Positions 1-7,455 of a stretch of DNA of 64,000 nucleotides are shown here, one piece after another. Origin of the DNA: Campylobacter vicugnae (GTDB lineage: Bacteria > Campylobacterota > Campylobacteria > Campylobacterales > Campylobacteraceae); assembly GCF_002139875.1 (NCBI RefSeq), contig NZ_CP018793.1, forward strand, positions 1,302,001 to 1,366,000, written 5' to 3'. Numbering within the stretch: the stretch's first letter is position 1; the number at the start of each line of letters is the position of its first letter. The notes beneath the pieces were generated by a model. That model searched no databases and had not been told where the DNA came from. It saw only the letters and a program-made list of their open reading frames with translations. The position numbers and the translations under genes are program-made.

Positions 1-231
1 TACCTTTAATTTGGTTAGTATATTTTTAACTGTTTTTATTTTATATCCAGATCTTATCAAGTTATTACAAAAACTCTGAATATCTAAAAAGACAATCTCA
101 TTAATACAATTAAGACCCAAACCTTGTTTAATATGCTTATTATATGTAGCTATATCACTTTTTAAAGTTGATGGGCGAAGTAAAAATTCATAGTATATCA
201 AATAATTATCAAAAACTTCATTTAAAGTCAT
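1..231 (-). CDS. Tyrosine recombinase/integrase, N-terminal 77 residues (runs off the window)
   Basis: The minus-strand frame opens with ATG at 229-231 and stays open to the window edge. The 77 visible residues (starting MTLNEVFDNYLIYY) have the look of the N-terminal SAM-like core-binding domain of phage integrases: a short leading helix, an R-P-S-T-L-K segment, then a helix followed by a 'tVkNiLtkLk' segment. The catalytic domain is not visible. The gene starts inside the last 14 bases of rep, so the two are probably cotranscribed. Its position as the left-most phage gene, running toward the predicted intact tRNA-fMet, is typical of tRNA-targeting integrases. Identity as an integrase is inference from pattern and context. 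Confidence 0.75.
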   Translation of the reverse strand, partial: MTLNEVFDNYLIYYEFLLRPSTLKSDIATYNKHIKQGLGLNCINEIVFLDIQSFCNNLIRSGYKIKTVKNILTKLKV

Positions 232-1645
232 AGTAAATCACTCCATCAGAATCAACAGCTAAATTTTCAAACACAGCATTTAAATCATTTAATCTATTTT
301 TACCGCAGAATATACCCATTTTTCTTTTTACAAGTTCGTTTTCTACATATGCAAAATGTTGCAAATTACAAGTATTGGTATCAAGGCTGCGATAATAACT
401 TAACAAGGTATAATCTTTCATATTTGTAACTATAGGCTTACTCTCAAACCAAATTTTACTTGATCTATTTTTTATCGTAGGCTTTTCATAAACCCTATAA
501 ATTCTATCTACATTTTTGGCTTTTTCCTTATGGTAATAATGTATGATATTATCACCTATAGAATGCTTTATTACACCATCTACGCAAGAGATTGTTTCTC
601 CACTATCAACATTCTTAAGCAAAAAATAAGATTTATCAAAATTCCACTCGCAGTGCCATTCAGACATTGATTTTATACTGCATAAATTATAAAAATCCTT
701 GTAAAAAAAGTTGATTTTTCTATATATCCATAGCGGAATTTGGTGCTTAGAGCTGATAAAACGACGAACCTTATATTTAACATACCAAGCGGTATTATAG
801 TCTAGATTGTCACGCTCATTAAAATTTATAAAAGTTTTATTGATATATTTTAGAATATAGCCAGTAGGATTGCTTAAAGTCCATTGAAAGCCGTTAATTT
901 CGCCCTTGGCTATCTGCTCTTTTGTTAAATAATTTTGCCTTAAATTTTGCGGAGCATAGAATATATCTTTAAAAGCCTTGAGTATGTATTCATGCGCATA
1001 TTGCGGATAACTAATTAAAGCGTGGATATGCGGAACGCCATCTTTTTTATGTGGCTCAAAAGAGCGGATATAATACTTAGTCAAATTCTTATATTTGCGG
1101 TGTATGCGAACTATAAATAAATTCCACTGGTAATTAAGCAAATTTATCAAATCTTTAATATTTATATCATTAAGACAATTTTTCATCTTATATTTAAACT
1201 CTTCACTTAATAAATCCCTATCCTTAGCCTTAAACCTACTAAAATCACCCATAAGGGCATCTCTAAAGCAACCATTAAGCGTAATTGTCAAAAAACTAGA
1301 CTGCAAACCTTGGTTAAATGAGAAATCATTAATTGTATTAACACGATTATTTAACTCAGCATAATATCTACTAGAAAAATTGGCAGAATACGAACAATCA
1401 AGCAAGGTTTTGACTTCGCCACTCTCATCATCTACTTTATAAATTTGAGATTTGAGCCATAATCTTTGGCTTTGTAGCTTGGCATTCGCCAGCTCCAAAT
1501 CAGCTTCACTGATTCCAAAGCTTAAAGGTAAGACTTTTTTATTAACTTGACAAGCCGCCGCTTTATTCGCGCCGCGCTCGTTCCTCGCGCTGCGCTCATA
1601 GTCGGCGTTAGCGGCGGCAGTCATTAAAAAATTTGACCTTAGCAT
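218..1645 (-). CDS. HUH-endonuclease replication initiator (gene II / GPA type)
   Basis: This 475-aa protein should nick one strand of the replicative form to start rolling-circle replication. Visible motifs are motif I-like SSFLTITLNG (116-125), the HUH motif PHIHALIS (H206, H208), and the catalytic-tyrosine motif GYILKYINK with two candidate tyrosines spaced by three residues (Y263, Y267), as in phage gpA/RstA-type initiators. The ATG at 1645 lies 14 bases past the secretin stop; an in-frame ATG at 1624 is an alternative. Residues 10-31 are Ala/Arg/Asn/Glu-rich and encoded by a 71% GC hairpin (see 1554-1618), quite unlike the rest of the gene. A start downstream of this hairpin would not remove any motif. 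Confidence 0.85.
   Translation of the reverse strand: MLRSNFLMTAAANADYERSARNERGANKAAACQVNKKVLPLSFGISEADLELANAKLQSQRLWLKSQIYKVDDESGEVKTLLDCSYSANFSSRYYAELNNRVNTINDFSFNQGLQSSFLTITLNGCFRDALMGDFSRFKAKDRDLLSEEFKYKMKNCLNDINIKDLINLLNYQWNLFIVRIHRKYKNLTKYYIRSFEPHKKDGVPHIHALISYPQYAHEYILKAFKDIFYAPQNLRQNYLTKEQIAKGEINGFQWTLSNPTGYILKYINKTFINFNERDNLDYNTAWYVKYKVRRFISSKHQIPLWIYRKINFFYKDFYNLCSIKSMSEWHCEWNFDKSYFLLKNVDSGETISCVDGVIKHSIGDNIIHYYHKEKAKNVDRIYRVYEKPTIKNRSSKIWFESKPIVTNMKDYTLLSYYRSLDTNTCNLQHFAYVENELVKRKMGIFCGKNRLNDLNAVFENLAVDSDGVIYYDFK
1554..1618. repeat. GC-rich stem-loop at the secretin-rep junction, candidate origin or packaging signal
   Basis: The outer arms GCCGCCGCT (1554-1562) and AGCGGCGGC (1610-1618) are perfect inverted repeats. 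An inner, imperfect GCGC-rich hairpin surrounds the loop near 1580. By hand count 46 of 65 bases are G or C, against roughly 30% in the surrounding phage. In M13 the packaging signal and origins lie between gene IV and gene II, and this hairpin sits at the equivalent junction, although here it is inside the 5' end of the rep reading frame. Function as nick site or packaging signal is inference. Confidence 0.6.
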
Positions 1646-1659
1646 TTTGAATCACTCGC

Positions 1660-2829
1660 TTAAAACACTTCAATAGATATAGAGATAATAGAGTTGCTAA
1701 CTTCAACTTTTTGGGTAGAAAATAGATACTTTAAGAGCCATATATCTTTTAAAATTGGGATACCGGTTCTATTTGTATTTTCTATCTGCTCGTTAATTCC
1801 GCTAAGAACTAAAATATCTCCCTTTTTTAGCTTATAATTAGACTTTAACTCCTTTTTAGTCGTAGTAGGCGTTAAATTATCAGTATTAATCAAATTCTCA
1901 TATACAAAATGTATATCTGTATATACAAATTCACCAATAATTCTAGGCTTTAAGGTAAGCTTTAAACCGACATCTTTATATTCAAAATTCTCTTGAGTAG
2001 AGCTTTGCGAGTCTTGAACTTGCCTAATCGAAGTGCGAAAAGGGATATTTCTTACATTAGAAAAATATACAGAAGTATTGTTTTTAGCTACCAAAAATGG
2101 GCTAGATTTTATATTAGTAATTGAATTAGAATCTAAAAATTTTAAAACACCATAAAATTTAGAGCTTTGATTACTAACATTAGTATTAGCAGTATAAGGA
2201 ACGGTAAGTAAATTAAAAAAATATCTAAAATCTACACTATCTACACCTTGCAATAAAGAATTTATCTCAGTACCTCTAGAACGCAGATCATCTAAATTTG
2301 TTTCTAAAATGGTAATCTTAAAATTTACTTGCTCAAAGTCCTTTTCATCTAGCATAGACACTGCTGATAATATCTCGCTATACTCCTTATCAGTAGCCTT
2401 AAAAGCAACGGCATTATCTTGGCTAATATAAGTGGCATTTCTATCATACATATTGATTATGCTATTTACTTCATCAAAGCTATTATTCTTAAGCTTGATA
2501 TAAAATAAATTTGAAAGCTCTTGATTGTCGCTAGCAGTTAGATTCTCATCTACCCTATCAACATAATAAAAATCATCAAATTTTAAAAGCCTAAAGCCTG
2601 ATACTTCTATAATCTTTTTAAAAACTGGCAAATCAATTTCAGAATTTAAATAAGGCGAGAAAAAATAAAAGTCCTTGGCTTTTATATCACCACTAATCAA
2701 AATTTCTATCTTTGAATTTGTAGAAGCTATATTGGCAAAATCAAGCAAACTATTCTTAATTATTGCGGCCTGAGAGAGTTGGCAAAAAACTACTAGAACC
2801 ACTAATAAACGAAGGGTTTTTAAAATCAT
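1660..2829 (-). CDS. Secretin, pIV-like phage export channel
   Basis: This 389-aa protein has an N-terminal signal peptide (about residues 1-21, MILKTLRLLVVLVVFCQLSQA). A periplasmic N-domain region follows, then a C-terminal secretin core. Diagnostic are the 'sSPFLVAKNNTSV' strand (about residues 237-249) and the C-terminal VLSGI...GIPILKDIWLLKYLF signature. It should form the outer-membrane pore through which the virion is extruded, working with Zot. The 5' end overlaps the 3' end of zot by 74 bases, but the signal peptide requires this start. Length is close to that of filamentous-phage pIV. Its presence means the phage would not need to borrow a host secretin. Confidence 0.85.
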   Translation of the reverse strand: MILKTLRLLVVLVVFCQLSQAAIIKNSLLDFANIASTNSKIEILISGDIKAKDFYFFSPYLNSEIDLPVFKKIIEVSGFRLLKFDDFYYVDRVDENLTASDNQELSNLFYIKLKNNSFDEVNSIINMYDRNATYISQDNAVAFKATDKEYSEILSAVSMLDEKDFEQVNFKITILETNLDDLRSRGTEINSLLQGVDSVDFRYFFNLLTVPYTANTNVSNQSSKFYGVLKFLDSNSITNIKSSPFLVAKNNTSVYFSNVRNIPFRTSIRQVQDSQSSTQENFEYKDVGLKLTLKPRIIGEFVYTDIHFVYENLINTDNLTPTTTKKELKSNYKLKKGDILVLSGINEQIENTNRTGIPILKDIWLLKYLFSTQKVEVSNSIISISIEVF

Positions 2830-3898
2830 CGGTTAATCCTTTAGAATTTTTATTTGTATTAAATGTAATATTTAATACTTTAAAAACATCATCTTTAATG
2901 ATAATGTTGGTTTCAACGCTATTTTTAGATTTATTAGAATCAATCTTATACAAAATTTCAGTTTTACTTAAAAGGTAGCTTAAGAGCCTTAAATCAAACA
3001 AGTCATCACTATTATCAAATTTGCAATCAAATCCAACACAAGTATATTTATAATAAAAACCTAATGTATCATCTATTTTATCGCTAGGTAAATTTTGTCT
3101 AATATTAGCGCTTACTTTGGTTCTATTGCTATCAGTAAATTTTTGACTTGGTTTGCTCGTATCATCTGATGTAGTAACTAAAGATTTAAGCATGTAGAAT
3201 AGAAAAAATGAAAAAATAAGTAAAAAGAACGAAATATAAAGAAATTTTCTCAAATAACTACTTCGTATATTATCATCACCGCTATGATATAAATTAAAAA
3301 CTTCTTGAATAAAATCAATGTGGAATCTACGGACTAAATCTTTTTCATATAATCTATAACTGGTATATTGGAAATATCTAAATTTCTTGCTAAAAAATCT
3401 TTTTGAGCTATCGACAGCCCTATAGAAAAATTCTGCGATTCTTTTATATTCATTATCAACTAAAGATAAATCTTGGGTAATTAAATATAGCTCATGGTGT
3501 AAGTGTCTATGGTATGTAAGCCACCATATCAATATCTCATCTTTACTAACAAAAAAATTATGAATTTCATCTATAACAAATATAACATTAAATAAATCAA
3601 AAGATTTCGCAGTCTCTATCAGCTCAGAATCTGGAGAATTAAGCTTATACATATTATATAAAAGACTTAGCTTCTCTTTTAAAGGCTCAAGCTCTAATTT
3701 GCGTATCTTATCACTAGAATCAAAATTAAACTCATTAATATTGGTATATCCAAAATCATACTGCTTTTGCTCTTTTTGCTTGGTAAAGCGAGAGAAAAAA
3801 TTTGTCTTTTTAGTGCGTATAAATTTATCATATAGTATATAAACGCCATAATAGCTTTTACCGCTACCTGGATTGCCAACTATATAATGAATTGCCAT
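2756..3898 (-). CDS. zot: Zot-family (pI) virion assembly ATPase
   Basis: The Zot/gene I protein is an inner-membrane ATPase that drives filamentous phage extrusion. This 380-aa protein has a Walker A GNPGSGKS at residues 8-15, a Walker B VIFVIDEIH around 105-113 (D110, E111) and a single transmembrane helix at about 219-239. That leaves a periplasmic C-terminal domain of about 140 residues with two cysteines (CVGFDC). ATG at 3898 abuts the stop of the upstream membrane gene (shared base), so translation is probably coupled. In Campylobacter concisus Zot proteins have been proposed to affect epithelial barriers; whether this one does cannot be read from sequence. Confidence 0.9.
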   Translation of the reverse strand: MAIHYIVGNPGSGKSYYGVYILYDKFIRTKKTNFFSRFTKQKEQKQYDFGYTNINEFNFDSSDKIRKLELEPLKEKLSLLYNMYKLNSPDSELIETAKSFDLFNVIFVIDEIHNFFVSKDEILIWWLTYHRHLHHELYLITQDLSLVDNEYKRIAEFFYRAVDSSKRFFSKKFRYFQYTSYRLYEKDLVRRFHIDFIQEVFNLYHSGDDNIRSSYLRKFLYISFFLLIFSFFLFYMLKSLVTTSDDTSKPSQKFTDSNRTKVSANIRQNLPSDKIDDTLGFYYKYTCVGFDCKFDNSDDLFDLRLLSYLLSKTEILYKIDSNKSKNSVETNIIIKDDVFKVLNITFNTNKNSKGLTDDFKNPSFISGSSSFLPTLSGRNN

Positions 3899-4350
3899 TA
3901 CTTTTTCCCAACGCCGGTTTTTATAAGTAGATCATAAAGATATTTGATTTGATTAAATACTAAATTTTTAGCTTTAAACATTAAAACAATAGTCAAAAAT
4001 ACAAGCAATAAATAAAACAAAGGGCTTACTATATTATAGGCATCAACAAAGGCTTTCCAAACACCGCTAGCCGACATAACCGATAAGAAAAATTGCAAAT
4101 TTTTATCAGAGCTACGAATCATATCAAGCATATTCTCATTAACAATATTTACTAAATTAAATAGTCCTAAAAGCAAATTTAGAAATTCTATAAATACATA
4201 TGTAAAAACATAGGTCGCAAAACCTATGATAATAGGATATAAAATAGTAAGTAAAACAACTTTTCTACCAAAGAAACCAGCTATAAATTCAACAACAGAA
4301 GTAAATACAAATCCTATAAAACTTATCAAAGCTTGAATAACTGCAACCAT
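3898..4350 (-). CDS. Phage inner-membrane protein, pVI-like
   Basis: This hydrophobic 150-aa protein has about three to four predicted membrane helices: residues 2-25, roughly 30-65 (possibly two), and 110-130. It lies between the pIII-like gene and zot, where M13 carries gene VI, a minor coat protein that caps the virion end together with pIII. No sequence motif proves this; the assignment rests on order, size and hydrophobicity. The stop overlaps the zot start, and it begins 9 bases downstream of the pIII-like stop. Confidence 0.6.
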   Translation of the reverse strand: MVAVIQALISFIGFVFTSVVEFIAGFFGRKVVLLTILYPIIIGFATYVFTYVFIEFLNLLLGLFNLVNIVNENMLDMIRSSDKNLQFFLSVMSASGVWKAFVDAYNIVSPLFYLLLVFLTIVLMFKAKNLVFNQIKYLYDLLIKTGVGKK

Positions 4351-4359
4351 TTCAATCTC

Positions 4360-6033
4360 CTAGAATGTAGCCAGTAGCATTATTAATATTTTTATGAAAA
4401 ATATCACGCTAAGCGATAAAATAGATAAAAAGATTATTGAATAAACCAAGCCATTTACGGAATACAAAGGCGTACATAAATCGATTGAAAAATTAATCGG
4501 ATAAGGGCTACTATATGAAAAATCCAAAGGACAAGTAGTAACAGTAGTAGCAGAGATACTACCAAAAGGCTTAAGAGAATCTTTAACGGAATTAACGCTA
4601 TTTTCTAAATTTGTTAACATTTCATCTAAAGAGTTGCCAAGCTCAAAAAAGCTATCAAATATACCATCAAATACGCCACCTAAACCACCAAGAGCGCCTT
4701 CAACGGCTTCTTTATCTGTGTTGCCTATACCTTCACCTTCCGAATCTCCGCCTTGATCTGCTCCATTGCCATCAGTGCCATCAGTGCCAACGCCACCCGA
4801 ACCGCTACCGCCATCTGGCTTATTACCGCTAGTAGAGTTAGAATCGCTTGAGCCATTACCGCCAACAGTCGTTTCGGCTTGAGTAAAGCCCTCACCATCA
4901 TTATCACCACTATTTGAACCGCTTGAACTTCCGCCAGTTATCTCAGTGCTTGAACCGCTTGAGATTCCGCTATTTCCTTGATTTGTTGTAGAGCCATTCT
5001 CTTGATTATCAGTAGAGCCACCGCTAGGCTTATCAGTGTTATTATCTTTATTATCGACTTCAGGAGCCTTTTTAAATAAATCATCTGGCAATTGAATCAT
5101 ATTGCTATAATTAGCACAATAATACATTATAGAACTAGTGCCAGGAGCATAAGGATCAGCACCGGTAATAGTAAAACTTGAGCCTTTAAATTCACAATAG
5201 GCTTTTGCGATATCATAATTGCTAATAGCGCCAGTAACAACTAAACATTTGCCATCATCGAATTGAAATTTAAATTCTGAATCGCTAACATCATAATCAG
5301 TACAATCATTAACACATAAACCAGTATTAGGATTAAATTTACTACCTACAGGACAAGTATATCTAATTGAATTTTCAGTAATAGAAAAAGAGTATTTTGC
5401 GCTTGTAAAAAAATTATCAACACCATCAAAAAATCCACTATCATTAATAGACTCTTCCACTTTATAAGGATAAAAATAGATGAATTTTCTCAAATCATAA
5501 TTATAATAAATATTATCAGAAACAGCTAAAACAACTTTATAATTCAAATTATCGTAATAAAGATACTCGGCCATTAATTCATCGCAATCTTGACCACACT
5601 CAGGTTCTAGATAAAATTCATAATAAGGATCACGATGATTAGCCCTACCCCAAACAGCAGCATAAGAATTATTTATATAAGTAGAATCAAAATAAGCCCT
5701 ATTAATTGAATCTAGCATAGAATATGATTCAAAATTAGAATCAGAGCCTAGCACAATTACCCCATAACTATTTTCATCTACAATACAAGGAGAGCTTTTA
5801 CTAGTAAAAACATTATAACAACTCGAATAAACTTTATCATTAAATATAAGATCATTCTTATAATAAGTAGCATCATAATCTCCATCAGTTACAACGCTAG
5901 TATTATAATTAGTATATAGAGAATAATCATATCCATCATCCTTTATAGGATTAAAGGAATCACTAGTTACAACATTATAAGAATAAGAGTATAAATTTGT
6001 CAGTAACAACAATAATAAATATATATATCTCAT
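4360..6033 (-). CDS. pIII-like adsorption (minor tip) protein
   Basis: This 557-aa protein fits the layout of a filamentous-phage tip protein. It has an N-terminal signal peptide (residues 1-18, MRYIYLLLLLLTNLYSYS) and a Tyr/Asp-rich N-terminal receptor-binding region (to about 330) with many cysteines, including a CPVGSKFNPNTGLC cluster. A low-complexity Gly/Ser/Asn/Asp linker follows (about 335-440), then a C-terminal region ending in a membrane helix (about 530-555). In M13 pIII, N-domains bind pilus and TolA, glycine linkers separate them, and the C-terminus anchors in the membrane. Its ATG overlaps the stop of the preceding small gene (ATGA). No N-domain homology is recognisable, so the host receptor is unknown. 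Confidence 0.8.
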   Translation of the reverse strand: MRYIYLLLLLLTNLYSYSYNVVTSDSFNPIKDDGYDYSLYTNYNTSVVTDGDYDATYYKNDLIFNDKVYSSCYNVFTSKSSPCIVDENSYGVIVLGSDSNFESYSMLDSINRAYFDSTYINNSYAAVWGRANHRDPYYEFYLEPECGQDCDELMAEYLYYDNLNYKVVLAVSDNIYYNYDLRKFIYFYPYKVEESINDSGFFDGVDNFFTSAKYSFSITENSIRYTCPVGSKFNPNTGLCVNDCTDYDVSDSEFKFQFDDGKCLVVTGAISNYDIAKAYCEFKGSSFTITGADPYAPGTSSIMYYCANYSNMIQLPDDLFKKAPEVDNKDNNTDKPSGGSTDNQENGSTTNQGNSGISSGSSTEITGGSSSGSNSGDNDGEGFTQAETTVGGNGSSDSNSTSGNKPDGGSGSGGVGTDGTDGNGADQGGDSEGEGIGNTDKEAVEGALGGLGGVFDGIFDSFFELGNSLDEMLTNLENSVNSVKDSLKPFGSISATTVTTCPLDFSYSSPYPINFSIDLCTPLYSVNGLVYSIIFLSILSLSVIFFIKILIMLLATF

Positions 6034-6158
6034 CGTAACGACTTATTAGCTATTAATACAAATGCAAGTAAAAACGGAACGGCAGTAATCGTAAAATAGA
6101 AAAATATAGAAAAAAAATAATCAAATGAAGCAGAGCCAGTAATTGTTAAAATATCCAT
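6030..6158 (-). CDS. Small phage membrane protein (42 aa)
   Basis: The minus-strand frame starts with ATG at 6156-6158 and ends with TGA at 6030-6032. That stop overlaps the ATG of the pIII-like gene in an ATGA arrangement, which supports real coupled translation. The product (start MDILTITGSASFDYFF) is almost entirely hydrophobic with one membrane helix and a short basic C-terminus (NKSLR). Size, topology and place next to the adsorption gene fit minor coat proteins of the pVII/pIX kind. Assignment is by analogy only. Confidence 0.65.
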   Translation of the reverse strand: MDILTITGSASFDYFFSIFFYFTITAVPFLLAFVLIANKSLR

Positions 6159-6159
6159 A

Positions 6160-6288
6160 TTAAGCCCTTAAATTAGAGATAACAAACAAAGTAATCAAGA
6201 AAATTGAAAAACCGCACAATATGCCAGTAAAACCCATTAGAAAATTATAATCATCGAAAGCTAAGCCAGTGATATGCCCAGTCATCAT
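6160..6288 (-). CDS. Small phage membrane protein (42 aa)
   Basis: The frame starts at ATG 6286-6288 (or the next ATG, 6283-6285) and stops at TAA 6160-6162, one base before the next small gene. The product starts MMTGHITGLAFDDYNF, then forms a 25-residue hydrophobic segment. An AAGGAATAAAA stretch precedes the ATG as ribosome binding site. Probably a minor virion or assembly protein of the pVII/pIX type. No homology is claimed. Confidence 0.6.
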   Translation of the reverse strand: MMTGHITGLAFDDYNFLMGFTGILCGFSIFLITLFVISNLRA

Positions 6289-6290
6289 TT

Positions 6291-6410
6291 TTATTCCTTA
6301 TCAAATACTTTAAAAACATATAGAAGCGATTTAACAGCAAACAAAGCCACAAGAATAACACCAAAAAAGGAACTTTCAAACAAAATCAAATTTTGAATAT
6401 CTATATCCAT
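6291..6410 (-). CDS. Small phage membrane protein (39 aa)
   Basis: The frame starts at ATG 6408-6410 and stops at TAA 6291-6293. The product has an acidic N-terminus (MDIDIQNLILFES), one membrane helix and a charged C-terminus ending KVFDKE. It is the first of three tightly packed tiny membrane genes between the coat protein and the adsorption protein, with 2 bases to the next start. The M13 counterparts by position would be pVII/pIX-like minor coat proteins. Identity is inferred from context only. Confidence 0.55.
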   Translation of the reverse strand: MDIDIQNLILFESSFFGVILVALFAVKSLLYVFKVFDKE

Positions 6411-6485
6411 AAAGCCACCAAAACAATCTTAAACAGCGCTCTAAAAAGACAACTTAGCCCAGTTAAATATTTTATTCGCGCTGCA

Positions 6486-6543
6486 CCACAAAAAATGCGG
6501 AGCGTTCTTAAAATTTCAAGAAAGCTAAACGCATTTTTTGTGG
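6486..6543. repeat. Long inverted repeat between coat gene and minor virion genes
   Basis: Perfect 14-base arms CCACAAAAAATGCG (6486-6499) and CGCATTTTTTGTGG (6530-6543) can pair. The stem can extend inward through AGCGTTCTT and AAGAAAGCT with one mismatch and a small bulge. In M13 a terminator follows gene VIII at the equivalent place, so attenuation of transcription from coat into minor genes is one explanation. There is no clean T-run after the stem on the minus strand, so a DNA-structure role is also possible. The 160 bases 6411-6571 hold no other gene. Confidence 0.6.
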
Positions 6544-6571
6544 CTTAAGAAAATAAATCCATAGGATTTAA

Positions 6572-6790
6572 TTAAGCACCTGAAAACATTCTGATAACTC
6601 TTTTTAAGCCCCAGATTGTAGCAATTGCAGTTAAAACAAGAGCAAAAGCACCATAGACTATACTTAAATCAATACTACCGCTAATAGCACCAGTAGATGA
6701 ATCAACTGTAATCGCAGCGTTAGCAAGCGAAGCCATAGACATTAAGCCAAAAGCGCCAATAGAAGCTTTAGTAAGCAATCCTTTTTTCAT
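6572..6790 (-). CDS. Major coat protein, pVIII-like
   Basis: This 72-aa precursor has a cleavable signal peptide (residues 1 to about 25, basic MKKG start, hydrophobic core, LANA cleavage motif). The mature protein would be about 47 residues: an acidic/polar N-terminus, a single membrane helix (about 44-63) and a basic C-terminus (WGLKRVIRMFSGA). This is the classical inovirus major capsid architecture. A strong AAAGGAG ribosome binding site precedes the ATG, as expected for the most abundant virion protein. Confidence 0.85.
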   Translation of the reverse strand: MKKGLLTKASIGAFGLMSMASLANAAITVDSSTGAISGSIDLSIVYGAFALVLTAIATIWGLKRVIRMFSGA

Positions 6791-6834
6791 CTGAACTCCT
6801 TTCTAAAAAATTACGAGATAGAAAATCTCAATCA

Positions 6835-6864
6835 AGCCCTAAAATTTTGTTAGGGCTTTTTTTC
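6835..6864 (+). terminator. Rho-independent terminator-like hairpin, plus-strand orientation
   Basis: AGCCCTAA (6835-6842), a 7-base loop and TTAGGGCT (6850-6857) are followed by a run of T on the plus strand. No plus-strand gene lies to its left, so it may block antisense or host read-through. On the minus strand the same hairpin lies just after the ssDNA-binding gene without a T-run and could moderate read-through into the coat gene. Confidence 0.55.
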
Positions 6865-6868
6865 AAAT

Positions 6869-7270
6869 TTACTTCTTAATCGCAACCTTATCTAGATTAT
6901 CCATATCAACGCCTTTAATCTCAAATACATTCACTTCATAAGTGCCATCAGTCTTGCGAACTGGTATATCACCACTAATAAATATAGGTTGAGAGCTAAT
7001 CAAAGTAGATTGAAACAAATTTGCCAACTTACCAGCCTTAATATCTGAATCGCAAGTTATTTTAAAAGCCAATTGTCTATCATAGGAGTTAGCAAACATT
7101 GTCTTATCGTTTTCAGTGTTGCTTTGATAAATATTAGTAGAAAAAATACGAACGCTAGCCGAATAATTAATTAGCTCACCATCATCATTTTTAATCTGAC
7201 CTGAGCCAGTAGCCTTAACGAAGCCTTTGGTAACTTCGTAACTGATACGAAATTGTTCTTGTAAAATCAC
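6869..7270 (-). CDS. Phage single-stranded DNA-binding protein, pV-like (putative)
   Basis: This 133-aa soluble protein is encoded as the first gene of the rightmost phage operon. The start is GTG (7268-7270), preceded by AAAGGA. It has alternating short hydrophobic strands with Gly and aromatic residues, compatible with an OB-type fold, and a basic tail (KVAIKK). In filamentous phages the ssDNA-binding protein gene lies just upstream of the coat genes, exactly as here. No diagnostic motif was recognised, so function rests mainly on position and size. Confidence 0.6.
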   Translation of the reverse strand: MILQEQFRISYEVTKGFVKATGSGQIKNDDGELINYSASVRIFSTNIYQSNTENDKTMFANSYDRQLAFKITCDSDIKAGKLANLFQSTLISSQPIFISGDIPVRKTDGTYEVNVFEIKGVDMDNLDKVAIKK

Positions 7271-7455
7271 GGTAAATCCTTTAAAATTTTAATATCATCG
7301 GTAATAATTACACCCTAGAGACTTACCGATAAAAAAACTAGGGCGGAGTAAGTTTATAGAGATTTCAGCTCCAGCGTATTATCGTAACGCCAAACGCAAG
7401 TTACAAAAAAGGCGACTTACTCTCATTTCTCTTATTCTGACTGCGCCTTAAAATT
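7271..7455. other. Highly structured phage intergenic region
   Basis: There is no gene here. Four inverted repeats are packed into about 155 bases. ATCGGTAA/TTACCGAT pairs 7297-7304 with 7323-7330. CCCTAG/CTAGGG pairs 7313-7318 with 7338-7343, interleaved with the first so that a pseudoknot is possible. GAGTAAGT/ACTTACTC pairs 7346-7353 with 7415-7422. AAGGCG/CGCCTT pairs 7409-7414 with 7444-7449. The region separates the structural operon from the divergent regulator. It could hold a second-strand origin, a packaging signal or an RNA leader of the ssDNA-binding gene. Confidence 0.5.

Noticed and set aside
4611-4910. Plus- and minus-strand frames inside the adsorption gene linker
   Set aside because: They are by-products of the repetitive Gly/Ser linker codons; composition (Leu/His-rich or Ala/Met-rich) is unnatural.
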